A DNA stretch of 62,384 nt from an uncultured Lachnospiraceae bacterium (GTDB lineage: Bacteria > Bacillota > Clostridia > Lachnospirales > Lachnospiraceae): NCBI GenBank assembly GCA_910587495.1, contig CAJUMT010000002.1, forward strand, positions 1 to 62,384, given 5' to 3'. Below, piece after piece: positions 25,454 to 33,665 of this stretch. The notes beneath the pieces are model-generated. The model saw only the letters and a list, made by a program, of their open reading frames with translations, searched no databases and had not been told where the DNA came from. The position numbers and the translations under genes were made by a program. Every line of letters begins with the position of its first letter. The first letter of the stretch is position 1.

Positions 25454-25701
25454 ATGAGATCAAGAAAGATAGGAGGTATGTGGAGTATATAAACAGCGTA
25501 TCGGACGAAAAGATGGAAGGGGGCGTCAATATGGATGCGGCATTGGATTATATCGAAGAAATAGGAATGGATAAGGTAAATCGCTTGGGTATACTGCTAT
25601 CAGAGGCAGGCAGGGCAGATGAATTTTTAAAATCCCTGTCGGACAAGAAATACCAGAAAAATTTGTTTATCGAATTTGGCCTGGAAAAGAGCAATAACTG
25701 A
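25447..25701 (+). pseudogene. 3'-terminal remnant of the Rpn gene (module 3)
   Basis: GCTTTAANTGAGATCAAGAA onward matches 24531 onward in the full gene at nearly every base up to the end, except that the GEAR repeat is absent. Only about 80 codons are left, so nothing catalytic remains. A GTG/ATG-started 73-residue frame from 25480 exists but is not supported as a gene. Confidence 0.75.
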
Positions 25702-25713
25702 CGGATAGACGGC

Positions 25714-25754
25714 GACAGGGAGCATTGCGGCGGCAGGGCGGCAGGCTCCCTGTC
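25714..25754. repeat. Hairpin repeat, copy 3 (after Rpn remnant)
   Basis: GACAGGGAGC (25714-25723) and GCTCCCTGTC (25745-25754) form a perfect 10-bp stem. Relative to copy 1 (AATGGGGAGC/GCTCCCCATT), three base pairs differ and both arms have changed together, so pairing, not sequence, is preserved. Confidence 0.7.
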
Positions 25755-25788
25755 TGAAATTATAAGGGAAATTCGTATCAGAAAATGA

Positions 25789-25815
25789 TTAAGTTTTTAA
25801 AAACCGTGCCGATAT
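25789..25815 (+). promoter_or_regulatory. Strong sigma-28-type promoter for the glycan island
   Basis: TTAAGTTT, 11-base spacer, GCCGATAT. Seven of eight positions match the TAAAGTTT -35 and seven of eight the GCCGATAA -10, with exact spacing. It lies about 50 bp upstream of the cytidylyltransferase-oxidoreductase gene, the first gene of the island, and points into it. Confidence 0.75.
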
Positions 25816-25866
25816 AGTATAAAGTATATATTTCTTATTATATAAAAATAAGAAGGAGAAACGAAG

Positions 25867-27225
25867 ATGATAAAGGTAATTACATATGGGACATTCGACC
25901 TCTTCCACGAGGGGCATTACCGCCTGCTTAAGAGGGCAAAAGCATTGGGTGATTACCTGATCGTCGGCGTTACCACGGAAAATTATGACAAGGCGCGGGG
26001 AAAGCTCGGGGTAGTTGACCCGATCATGACCCGGATTGAGAATGTAAAGAAGACGGGCTTTGCGGATGAGATCATTATTGAAGAATCACCGGGGCAGAAG
26101 TTCAGTGATATCAAAAAATATCATGTAGATATTTTTACGGTTGGATCTGACTGGGTAGGGACATTTGATTATCTGAAAGATTACTGCAAAGTAATATATC
26201 TGGAACGGACCCGGAACATCTCAAGCACCATGCTCCGTGAGCAGAGGCAGCGTATCCAGCGGATCGGTATCATCGGGACCGGGCGGATCGCCAATCGGTT
26301 CGTGCCGGAAGCCAAGCTGGTCAGCGGCGTCAGTACGCAGGGCGTATATAATCCGCATTTTGAAAACGCAGAAAAGTTTGCCGGGAAATGGGAAATCAAC
26401 GCTTACAAGGATTTGGAACAGTTCTATGAGGCGATTGATGTGGTATATATCGCGTCTCCCCATGAGACGCATTATGATTATATTCGGTCGGCGTTGGTAC
26501 ACGGAAAGCATGTGATATGTGAAAAGCCGATGGTTCTGCAAAAAAGCCAGGCAGAAGAAGTATTTGGCGTTGCGAAAGAGAAGGGGCTGATTCTATTTGA
26601 AGGGATCAAAACAGCTTACTGTCCGGGATTTCAGAAGTTGCTGGGCATCGCGTGCAGCGGGATGATCGGAAGTATCCGGAATGTGGAGGCCTGCTTTACC
26701 AAACTGGAAAAAGAACACAGCAGGGAACTGACTGACCTTGCTTATGGCGGCAGTTTTATCGAACTGGGGAGTTATGTCATGCTTCCGATCCTGAAGTTAT
26801 TCGGGACAGATTATGAAGAGATCGCCTTTGATAGCGTCAGGGGCGAGAATGGACTGGATCTGTTTACGAAAGTATCACTGAAATACCGGACCGGGCTTGC
26901 CACTGCGACCTGCGGGCTTGGGGTGAAATCAGAGGGGAGACTTCTGATCGCCGGAACCAAAGGGTATATCGTGGCGGAAGCGCCCTGGTGGAAAACATCT
27001 TATTTTGAAGTACACTATGAAGACGCAGGACGTGTGGATAAGTATTCGGAAACCTTTTTGGGCGAGGGGTTAAGGTATGAGATCAGTGATTTTCTTTCGC
27101 TGCTTACCCATGACAGGAAGAATGATTTTAAGCTGACCAGGGGGGAATCAGCCGCTATGGCGGGGATCATGGAACAGTTTGTGGAGAAGACCGTACAGGA
27201 AAGTGGTGGTGGAAAAAGTGTTTGA
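25867..27225 (+). CDS. Glycerol-phosphate-type cytidylyltransferase fused to Gfo/Idh/MocA oxidoreductase
   Basis: Residues 1-127 are a TagD-like nucleotidyltransferase: ITYGTFDLFHEGHYRLL with the HEGH motif (14-17) and ERTRNISSTML at 113-123, equivalent to the RTxxISTT motif. Residues 130-452 form a Gfo/Idh/MocA dehydrogenase: IGIIGTGRIANRF (Rossmann loop 137-142), IASPHETHYD and the ICEKPM signature (catalytic Lys220). The fusion suggests one protein both oxidises or reduces a small polyol-type substrate and activates it with CTP, giving a CDP-polyol. The exact substrate cannot be told. It is the first gene behind the sigma-28 promoter, with AAGGAG before the ATG. Confidence 0.85.
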   Translation: MIKVITYGTFDLFHEGHYRLLKRAKALGDYLIVGVTTENYDKARGKLGVVDPIMTRIENVKKTGFADEIIIEESPGQKFSDIKKYHVDIFTVGSDWVGTFDYLKDYCKVIYLERTRNISSTMLREQRQRIQRIGIIGTGRIANRFVPEAKLVSGVSTQGVYNPHFENAEKFAGKWEINAYKDLEQFYEAIDVVYIASPHETHYDYIRSALVHGKHVICEKPMVLQKSQAEEVFGVAKEKGLILFEGIKTAYCPGFQKLLGIACSGMIGSIRNVEACFTKLEKEHSRELTDLAYGGSFIELGSYVMLPILKLFGTDYEEIAFDSVRGENGLDLFTKVSLKYRTGLATATCGLGVKSEGRLLIAGTKGYIVAEAPWWKTSYFEVHYEDAGRVDKYSETFLGEGLRYEISDFLSLLTHDRKNDFKLTRGESAAMAGIMEQFVEKTVQESGGGKSV

Positions 27226-27310
27226 CAAAAGTTGGAAGAAAATCCGCGATACTGTTTCTTTTATCATGATATTTTTGTTTATATTGGGCATGACGGTAAA
27301 CAATTTGTGA
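27218..27310 (+). pseudogene. Short hydrophobic leader ORF, possible N-terminus of a broken gene
   Basis: A GTG at 27218, overlapping the previous stop codon by 8 bp, opens a 30-codon frame: basic MFDKSWKKIRDTV, then SFIMIFLFILGMTVNNL, a hydrophobic stretch with signal-anchor character, then TGA. The next open frame (27232-27984) is shifted relative to it and only becomes protein-like after about 27304. Either one indel separates a signal sequence from its secreted body, or a membrane-protein start has been joined to foreign sequence. Confidence 0.5.
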
Positions 27311-27984
27311 ATGTGGTTGCTCCTGCTACATTTGCGGTGGCGCTTAACCCATATGAATTGCCTATTAAAACAGGAGATGAGATTATTTCTACAGCGCAGG
27401 TGGTATCCAGGAAATATGGAATGGTCAATAAAAGTTCTACAGATAAATTAGGTACTAGCGATGCTAATAATGTTAAGGACAGTTTTGAATTAACCGGTGT
27501 AGCTGCTGCCGGAAAAGGAATAACCGGGTTTACATTTGGCGGTACGATGAACGAAGATGCGGAATGGTATAACTTGACTAAAGGAATCAAAATAACAGCT
27601 GTCTATACCAGCGAGAATGCGCCTGTTGGTGCGGCTGCTATGGCTGGTACGGGTGCTGTATATGATAATCCGGCTCCCAAATTTACCACAGGCACTGTTG
27701 CAGGTATGATTAATTATACTAAAGGAAAATCTGGCGATGATGCTGAATTAGATTCTATAACCAGTATTATATTGGTAGGAGCTGATGGTAGTAAATATGA
27801 TGGGTACAATGCTTTGTCTGGCGCATGGCAAGCAGCAACGGATGACAACAATGGTACTATAACTTTTGACAATGCATTTATAAGTGGCTTTGCCGCTCTT
27901 TCTTCCAGCCAAACGGCGACTGTAACATATGAAACAAAAGGTGGAGTTACAAAAACAACAGAAGTAGAACTCAAACTTAAGTAG
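27304..27984 (+). pseudogene. Body of a secreted/surface-type protein lacking its start
   Basis: From about 27304 the frame encodes a Thr/Ala/Gly-rich, strand-type protein: VNVVAPATFAVALNPYELPI, then repeats of the kind seen in Lachnospiraceae surface proteins (GAVYDNPAPKFTTGTVAGMI, and a final ATVTYETKGGVTKTTEVELK). The same frame reads upstream to 27232, but residues 1-24 there are not protein-like and have no ribosome site. No anchor or sorting motif is visible. It is tagged as a broken or chimeric gene; a functional secreted protein made by a frameshift with the leader at 27218 is possible. Confidence 0.5.
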
Positions 27985-28001
27985 TTGGAATTATTTTAAA
28001 T

Positions 28002-28045
28002 GGGAAAGAGAATGGCATTCTTTTTGGGGATTCATTTTCTTTCCC
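28002..28045 (+). terminator. Hairpin after the 27.3-28.0 kb pseudogene
   Basis: GGGAAAGAGAATG (28002-28014) pairs with CATTTTCTTTCCC (28033-28045), 13 bp with one G-T pair. No strong T-run follows, so termination is uncertain and read-through into the aldolase gene is possible. Confidence 0.45.
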
Positions 28046-28126
28046 CTTATAAAATATGAGAAAATAATTATATGTTATGTGAAGAGAACAGGCTATACGA
28101 TTGAAGGGATAAAAGGATTGTCGAAA

Positions 28127-28942
28127 ATGTATGGCATTTACAAAAAAAAAGCGTTATTTGCATTTAATATTTGGAGCATAAGTTCTGCGGCGGCAATTAT
28201 AGATGCCGCCAGTCAAATGAATCAGGATGTAATCTTACAGACATCAGCATCCATTTTCCAGAAGTTGAATCAGAAAGAATTGAAAGAGTTTATTGTATCA
28301 TATGCTGGAAGGTGCGGAGTAAGAGCATGGCTGCACTTAGATCATTGCAGAGATATAGAAATAATAAAAGAGGCAATGGATTATGAGTGGGATTCGGTTA
28401 TGTTTGATGGGTCTGCATTAGCCATTGAGCAAAATATAGCATTGACAAATCAGGTAACGAAAATGGCACATAACAGAAATGTGCTTGTAGAGGCAGAAAT
28501 CGGCCATATAAATGGAACAGAAGAAAATATTACAGTTATAAATGGAAATATAGCCAGCAGGGAAGAAATCCGTTTATTTATCCAGAATACAAATGTGGAC
28601 ATGCTGGCGGTCGCTTTTGGAAATGCGCATGGAGTATATCATGGGAGTCCCCAATTAGATTATGGGCTTGTGGAGTATACAACAGAAATTTCTAATGTAC
28701 CTTTTGTCGTTCATGGGGGGAGCGGCCTGTCCGATGATGTGTTGAGAAGATTATTGTCTATAAAAGGTGTTAAGAAGATAAATATATCCACAGACGTTAA
28801 GATGGCATATAGAGAGGGGATTTTGAATGCTGAAAAGGCTGGATTGTTGTCTGAACAAGGCTTTCAGGCAATAAAAATTGAAAAAGAAATGCATGACGCT
28901 ATTGTAAAAATGGCAGTGAGTAAGCTCTATTTGCTGAATTAG
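28127..28942 (+). CDS. Class II (zinc) ketose-phosphate aldolase
   Basis: About 271 residues of the class II fructose-bisphosphate aldolase family, which cleaves ketose phosphates to DHAP and an aldehyde. Zinc and substrate motifs are present: AWLHLDHCRD (first zinc His), VMFDGSALAIEQN, VLVEAEIGHING (Glu), AFGNAHGVYHGSPQLD (His), FVVHGGSGLSDD (His) and KINISTD. The ATG at 28127 has AAAGGA upstream; in-frame GTG 28079 and TTG 28118 would add an N-terminal tail. It is followed directly by a sugar kinase and an alcohol dehydrogenase, so it probably works on a small special sugar in glycan-precursor synthesis rather than in glycolysis (inference). Confidence 0.83.
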   Translation: MYGIYKKKALFAFNIWSISSAAAIIDAASQMNQDVILQTSASIFQKLNQKELKEFIVSYAGRCGVRAWLHLDHCRDIEIIKEAMDYEWDSVMFDGSALAIEQNIALTNQVTKMAHNRNVLVEAEIGHINGTEENITVINGNIASREEIRLFIQNTNVDMLAVAFGNAHGVYHGSPQLDYGLVEYTTEISNVPFVVHGGSGLSDDVLRRLLSIKGVKKINISTDVKMAYREGILNAEKAGLLSEQGFQAIKIEKEMHDAIVKMAVSKLYLLN

Positions 28943-28958
28943 ACGGGAGAACGAAAAC

Positions 28959-30491
28959 GTGGGCAACATCATGGTTATAAATATGGGGATGAAAAGTATA
29001 CGATGTATCATTTTTAGCCCACAAGGGTTGAAACTTGGAAGTGCTGCACGAGAAATCAGTACAGCCATTAATGATACACAGGTGGAACAGAATCCCCAGG
29101 AATGGATGGAAAAAGCAAAACAAGTTATGAAACAGGCATTATGGGATGCGGGTAAATGTTCTATTGAATATATAACCGTTACAGCATCTGCGTCTTGTCT
29201 GGTTTGTGTAGATAAAGATGGAATGCCTTTGGGTCGTTCTCTGATGGTTTCCGATAAAAGGGCAGAAAAAGAGGCAGAGCAGATTAAGGGGATGCCCGAA
29301 TTTAAGAAGATACGGGAAAATACGGGAATAGAGATGTCAGCAAGCCTGATGCTGCCCAAAATCCTTTGGATCAAAGAACATCAGGAGGATATATATGCCA
29401 AAACAGCTTATTTTTTGACGCCAAATGATTTTCTGATTTCTTATTTTTCTGGGGAGTATGTGACAGACTATTTTAATGCTGTGAAGTATTTTTATGATCT
29501 GAAAATCAGGTCTTACCCGGGGGAATTGCTGCAAAAGTTGGGTATTTCTGTATGCAAGTTGCCTAAAGTTGTTGATATTGGTAAGAAAATTGGGACAATT
29601 GATCCAGTTCTGGCTGCTGAAATTGGAATTTCAGATTCGGCAAAGATAGTAGTAAGTTCTTATGATGCGATTTGCTCTTTTATTGGAAGCGGTGTATCAG
29701 AAGAAGGAGAGGCCAGTGATGTATCAGGGACAGTGACAGTATTTCGGGTATTTACGAAGAAAAAAGATTTGAGAGAAAACCCTGATATTTATCAGGTTCC
29801 ATTATATCGGGAAAATGCCCGGATTGTCGGTGGGTCCAATAATTTAGGCGGCGGCCTCATTGAGTGGGTAAAACAATGCTATTACCAAAAAGAAGAATAT
29901 CCTTATGAAGTTATGGAAAAAGACGCCGGGGAATCTACAATTGGCGCGAGAGGATTGATTTTTCTTCCATATTTATTAGGAGAAAGAGTGCCGCTTTGGA
30001 ATGATAATGCCAGAGGTGTTTTTTTTGGGCTGGAACGAATGCATACTAGAAAAGATATGACCAGAGCGGTATTTGAAAGTACAGGTTTTATAGATCTGGA
30101 CATGGCAGCAGCAATTGAAAAGACAGGAGTGGACATACAGAAGATTCGTCTGTCTGGGGGATTAGCAAGGTTAAACCTGATTTCACAAATAAAAGCAGAC
30201 ATTATGGGGAGAGATGTAGAAGTATTGGCAGAATTTGAGACAACAGCATTAGGGGCAGCGATGATCGTGCTGCTTGGAAGCGGGGACTATTCTGATTTAA
30301 AAGCAATATCCAAAGATTTTGCAAGGGTTAGAATGATTATTAAGCCAGATATGGAAAAACATAAATATTACCAATATATGTATGAATTATATAAAGAAAC
30401 CTATACTGCGTTAAAACCTCTTTATATTCAAAGAAAAGTAATTTTAGAACAAATCCGCAGTGATAGGGAGATTCAGATAGAAAATTTGTAG
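28959..30491 (+). CDS. FGGY-family carbohydrate kinase
   Basis: A 510-residue sugar kinase of the xylulokinase/glycerol kinase superfamily. Seen are the second FGGY domain segments LIFLPYLLGERVPLWNDNAR, RLSGGLARLNLISQIKADIM and FETTALGAAMIVLLGSG, and a candidate catalytic Asp in SSYDAICSFIGSG. The N-terminal phosphate-binding loop, usually D-x-G-T, reads VINMGMKSIRC, so Asp and Thr are both replaced; activity could be changed. GTG at 28959 with GGGAG upstream was chosen; ATG 28971 is the alternative. It is probably part of a precursor pathway with the flanking aldolase and alcohol dehydrogenase. Confidence 0.83.
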   Translation: MGNIMVINMGMKSIRCIIFSPQGLKLGSAAREISTAINDTQVEQNPQEWMEKAKQVMKQALWDAGKCSIEYITVTASASCLVCVDKDGMPLGRSLMVSDKRAEKEAEQIKGMPEFKKIRENTGIEMSASLMLPKILWIKEHQEDIYAKTAYFLTPNDFLISYFSGEYVTDYFNAVKYFYDLKIRSYPGELLQKLGISVCKLPKVVDIGKKIGTIDPVLAAEIGISDSAKIVVSSYDAICSFIGSGVSEEGEASDVSGTVTVFRVFTKKKDLRENPDIYQVPLYRENARIVGGSNNLGGGLIEWVKQCYYQKEEYPYEVMEKDAGESTIGARGLIFLPYLLGERVPLWNDNARGVFFGLERMHTRKDMTRAVFESTGFIDLDMAAAIEKTGVDIQKIRLSGGLARLNLISQIKADIMGRDVEVLAEFETTALGAAMIVLLGSGDYSDLKAISKDFARVRMIIKPDMEKHKYYQYMYELYKETYTALKPLYIQRKVILEQIRSDREIQIENL

Positions 30492-30502
30492 GTGGAATGT
30501 TC

Positions 30503-31645
30503 ATGAAACAATTTACGTTTGAGTTATCAACAAAAATATATTTTGGAATTCATATTTTGGAGAAAGCTTTATCGGAAGAAAAAAGATTTCTGAAAGATAA
30601 TATTTTGATTGTTACTACTGGGAGATCTCTTATAAAAAACGGATATTTGGATGAACTGATCCATACTTTGAAAGAAATAAATCCGAGGCAGAAAATCTGT
30701 GTGTATGACAATATTAGCCCTAATCCAAGACTGGAAGAAGCAAAGGAGGCAGCAGAGCTTGGAAAAAAGAATCAAGTAAAAACAGTGATTGGATTCGGAG
30801 GGGGAAGCGCCATGGACGCGGCAAAGGCAGCGGCTATAGGGATAGGTGCAGACGATGATCTGGAAGGTTATCTTATGGATGGAAAAGAACCCTCCGGTCA
30901 GACATTGCCGATTATTGCAATTCCTACGACAGCTGGAACCGGAAGTGAACTGAGCAGAGGCGCGATCCTGACCAGTGAGAAGCATCATATAAAGACTGGA
31001 ATCCGTGGGAAGAACATTGTTCCCTGCGTGGCCATTGTGGACAGCTATTTTACATGGACGGTCCCCAGGAAAATTACTATGGAAACTGGGTTTGATGTGT
31101 TGGCTCATGCAATTGAGAGCTATGTTGCACAAAAAGCAAATCCTTTTTCTGAAATGTTATCAGAAAAGGCAATCCGTCTTGCAGCGGAAAATATTCAACT
31201 ATTATATGAAAATATAGACGATAAGCAGGCGCGGGAAGGCATGAGTTTTGCAAGTATGTTGATGGGAATGAATTTGGCAGATATAGGAACATGTTTGCCC
31301 CACCGAATGCAGTATGCAGTCGGAGCCAAGACAGATACAAGCCATGGCGCAGGACTGGCGGCTTTGTATCCGTCGTGGATTAAGTACGAATATGAAATGA
31401 ATCAGGAAAAAATTATGAATGTACTCAGATGGATGGAATATCAGAATGTTACATCTGCAGATGAAGCAAAAGAGGTTTTCCTTGAGTTTTTAAGAAAGAT
31501 TGAAATCAATTATACATTATCTGATCTGGGTATTGGTATAGAGAATATAGGGATATTAGCAAAGAGTGTAACGGGAAACCTGGCAAATGATAAGTTGTCA
31601 GAGGTTCCAGGTATTATTCATACACTGTTTTGCGAGGCTTTATAG
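30503..31645 (+). CDS. Iron-containing alcohol dehydrogenase
   Basis: A 380-residue group III alcohol dehydrogenase. NAD-binding IGFGGGSAMDAAKAAAIG and IPTTAGTGSELSRGAILTSE are present. Metal ligands are in GFDVLAHAIESY (Asp and His), CLPHRMQYAVGA (His) and TSHGAGLAAL (His). The start at 30503 was chosen because AGGTGG lies 8 bases upstream; ATG 30497 is too close. Relatives reduce small aldehydes such as lactaldehyde or phosphonoacetaldehyde. No PEP mutase is present, so a phosphonate route is not supported, and reduction of an aldehyde made by the aldolase is the simplest guess. Confidence 0.85.
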   Translation: MKQFTFELSTKIYFGIHILEKALSEEKRFLKDNILIVTTGRSLIKNGYLDELIHTLKEINPRQKICVYDNISPNPRLEEAKEAAELGKKNQVKTVIGFGGGSAMDAAKAAAIGIGADDDLEGYLMDGKEPSGQTLPIIAIPTTAGTGSELSRGAILTSEKHHIKTGIRGKNIVPCVAIVDSYFTWTVPRKITMETGFDVLAHAIESYVAQKANPFSEMLSEKAIRLAAENIQLLYENIDDKQAREGMSFASMLMGMNLADIGTCLPHRMQYAVGAKTDTSHGAGLAALYPSWIKYEYEMNQEKIMNVLRWMEYQNVTSADEAKEVFLEFLRKIEINYTLSDLGIGIENIGILAKSVTGNLANDKLSEVPGIIHTLFCEAL

Positions 31646-31656
31646 GAGATGGAATC

Positions 31657-32400
31657 ATGCAGGCAATTATTATGGCAGCCGGAAAGGGAAGCCGTCTTGG
31701 GAATCTTACAGAAGATAAACCCAAAGCTTTTCTGGAGATACAGGGAATCAAACTAATTGAATATAATCTGGCAATGCTTCATGCATATGGAATAGAGGAT
31801 ATTATAATTGTAACTGGTTATCTGAATGAACACTATGAACAACTGTGTTCCAAATTCAAAGGGATAAGATGTATTTATAATCCGTTTTATGAAATGATGA
31901 ATGTTTTGGGATCGTTCTATATGGGACAAGCATATTTGAAGGAAGAAGATACCATATATATGCATGCAGATACTTTGTGCGATCCGGAAATATTTGAGGA
32001 TATGCTGGATAAGAAAGCGGATATTGTATTGCCGGTGGATTACAAGGTCTGCGATGAAGAGGCTATGAAGATTCGGTGTGAAGGCGGTAAAGTAGCTGCA
32101 ATCAGTAAAGAGATTCCTTGTGAACTTGCCCAAGGCGAGTTTATTGGTATCGCCAAAATTGGACATAGTGCCCTTGGGGATATTAAAAATGCATCTAAAA
32201 CATTGATGAAAAAAAAGCAGTTTGCTTCCTATTTTGAAGGGGCGCTCCAGTACCTGATTGACCAAAAAGAAACTGAAATAGTGACAGTGCCGACAAACGG
32301 AAGATTTTGGGGAGAAGTGGATTTCCTGGAAGATTATAAAAAGGTGGAACATGAAATTTCTCCGAAATTGGTTCAGATTGCGAGGGAATTTCTTTCATGA
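31657..32400 (+). CDS. Nucleotidyltransferase, LicC / sugar-phosphate type
   Basis: A 247-residue GT-A-like nucleotidyltransferase. IIMAAGKGSRLGNLTEDKPKAFLE gives the NTP loop and Lys; YMHADTLCDPEIFEDM has the metal Asp, and GRFWGEVDFLEDY the second acidic motif. Size and the TEDKPKAFLE form resemble LicC-type CTP:phosphocholine cytidylyltransferases rather than the larger glucose-1-phosphate enzymes. The ATG at 31657 has AGGAG at ideal spacing inside the previous gene's end. It overlaps the following CDP-glycerol-type transferase by 4 bp, which would fit a CDP-activated phospho-alcohol donor. Confidence 0.85.
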   Translation: MQAIIMAAGKGSRLGNLTEDKPKAFLEIQGIKLIEYNLAMLHAYGIEDIIIVTGYLNEHYEQLCSKFKGIRCIYNPFYEMMNVLGSFYMGQAYLKEEDTIYMHADTLCDPEIFEDMLDKKADIVLPVDYKVCDEEAMKIRCEGGKVAAISKEIPCELAQGEFIGIAKIGHSALGDIKNASKTLMKKKQFASYFEGALQYLIDQKETEIVTVPTNGRFWGEVDFLEDYKKVEHEISPKLVQIAREFLS

Positions 32401-33665
32401 AAGAAAGTACCTATATTTTATATAGAAAATTAAAAGCATTTGGAACCCGGTGCTGCTTTTATATGTGCAGAATCTTTCCAGTCAAGGGAAACCAGATTAG
32501 TGTATGTACTTTTGAAGGAAAAGGCGGATTTGGCTGTAATCCTAAGTATATTGTGGAAGAATTGCATAGGAGAAATCCTGGCTGGGAGTTTGTATGGTTC
32601 GTGAATGACATGGAGAAAAAATTTCCGGAGTATATTAAAAAAGTTCCAAATACCTTATGGAGCAGGGCATATTGGCTTTCTATATCAAAGGTCTGGATTG
32701 ATAATTACCGGAAGCCTTATGGAACCTGTAAACGAAAAGGGCAATATTATTTAAACACCAATCATTATACGGTGGCGCTGAAAAGTACCGGAATGTGGAG
32801 AGGTAAAGGGTTTTCTAAGATGGCATATCTTGTCAGTAAAAATGATTCAGATATGATAGATGATATTGTGATTGATTCTAAGTGGTGTGAAGATTCTTTT
32901 TACAAATCTATGGTATATAATGGAAGTTATCTGAAAACAGGGGCGCCTAGATGTGATGTGCTGTATGGCGACCGGAGCGAATACCACATAAAATTCTGCA
33001 AAAGGCATGGAATTTCTGTAAAATCAAAAATAGTGATGTTTGCGCCGACTTTCAGGGAAGGTGCAAAGGATGGAAAGAGAAGTGTGTTTTCGGAAATATG
33101 GAGTATTGATTTTAAGAGACTGATTGTAAATCTGGAAAAAAGATTCGGCGGGGAATGGTATATCTGTATCCGTGTACATCCGCAGCTTGCGCCAACTTTT
33201 CAAGAATATCGTAATGCAGAGGTACAAGAACGGTTGATAGATGAAAGCCAGGCCGACGATATGTATGAAATATTGGCTGCAATGGATGCGTATGTTACGG
33301 ACTATTCCAGCGCCATGTTCGATGCCGGATTTGCAGAGATTCCTGTGTTTCTTTATGCAGATGATATAGAAAAATATGCTCATGACAGAGGGAGCCTGAT
33401 GTGGAATTTAACGACGGATTCACTAAACTGTGTGACAAATAATAAGGAGATGACGCCGGATTTGCATCTTGTTCTTCCATTCTCAATAGCAACGGATAAT
33501 GACGAATTGGAGAAAAATGTTTTAGATTTTAATGAAGAAACATATGTAAAAAAATTGAAAAAACTCAAAAATGATATTAAGTTGAAATTTGATGGAAAGG
33601 CATGTGGAAAGGTTTCAGAGGCAATAGAAAAAGTTATGAAAGGGCATAAAAATGACAGGATGTAA
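32397..33665 (+). CDS. CDP-glycerol glycerophosphotransferase-family protein
   Basis: A 422-residue transferase of the TagB/TagF family, which moves a glycerol-phosphate (or like) group from a CDP donor. Motifs are VCTFEGKGGFGCNPKYIVEE near 36-55, VMFAPTFREG near 222-231, YICIRVHPQLAP near 262-273, and AMDAYVTDYSSAMFDAGFAE near 300-320, followed by IPVFLY; the 'TDYSS' block is diagnostic. In C. difficile 630 a homologous protein belongs to the type A flagellin modification locus, where a phosphodiester link is made. It overlaps both neighbours by 4 and 14 bp. Confidence 0.87.
   Translation: MKESTYILYRKLKAFGTRCCFYMCRIFPVKGNQISVCTFEGKGGFGCNPKYIVEELHRRNPGWEFVWFVNDMEKKFPEYIKKVPNTLWSRAYWLSISKVWIDNYRKPYGTCKRKGQYYLNTNHYTVALKSTGMWRGKGFSKMAYLVSKNDSDMIDDIVIDSKWCEDSFYKSMVYNGSYLKTGAPRCDVLYGDRSEYHIKFCKRHGISVKSKIVMFAPTFREGAKDGKRSVFSEIWSIDFKRLIVNLEKRFGGEWYICIRVHPQLAPTFQEYRNAEVQERLIDESQADDMYEILAAMDAYVTDYSSAMFDAGFAEIPVFLYADDIEKYAHDRGSLMWNLTTDSLNCVTNNKEMTPDLHLVLPFSIATDNDELEKNVLDFNEETYVKKLKKLKNDIKLKFDGKACGKVSEAIEKVMKGHKNDRM

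Noticed and set aside
23722-25754. The three hairpins as a CRISPR or as insertion-sequence terminal repeats.
   Set aside because: There are only three copies, separated by genes with no spacer pattern, and no target-site duplication is visible.
30503-32400. A phosphonate pathway based on the Fe-ADH and the LicC-like enzyme.
   Set aside because: No PEP mutase or phosphonopyruvate decarboxylase is encoded in the window.
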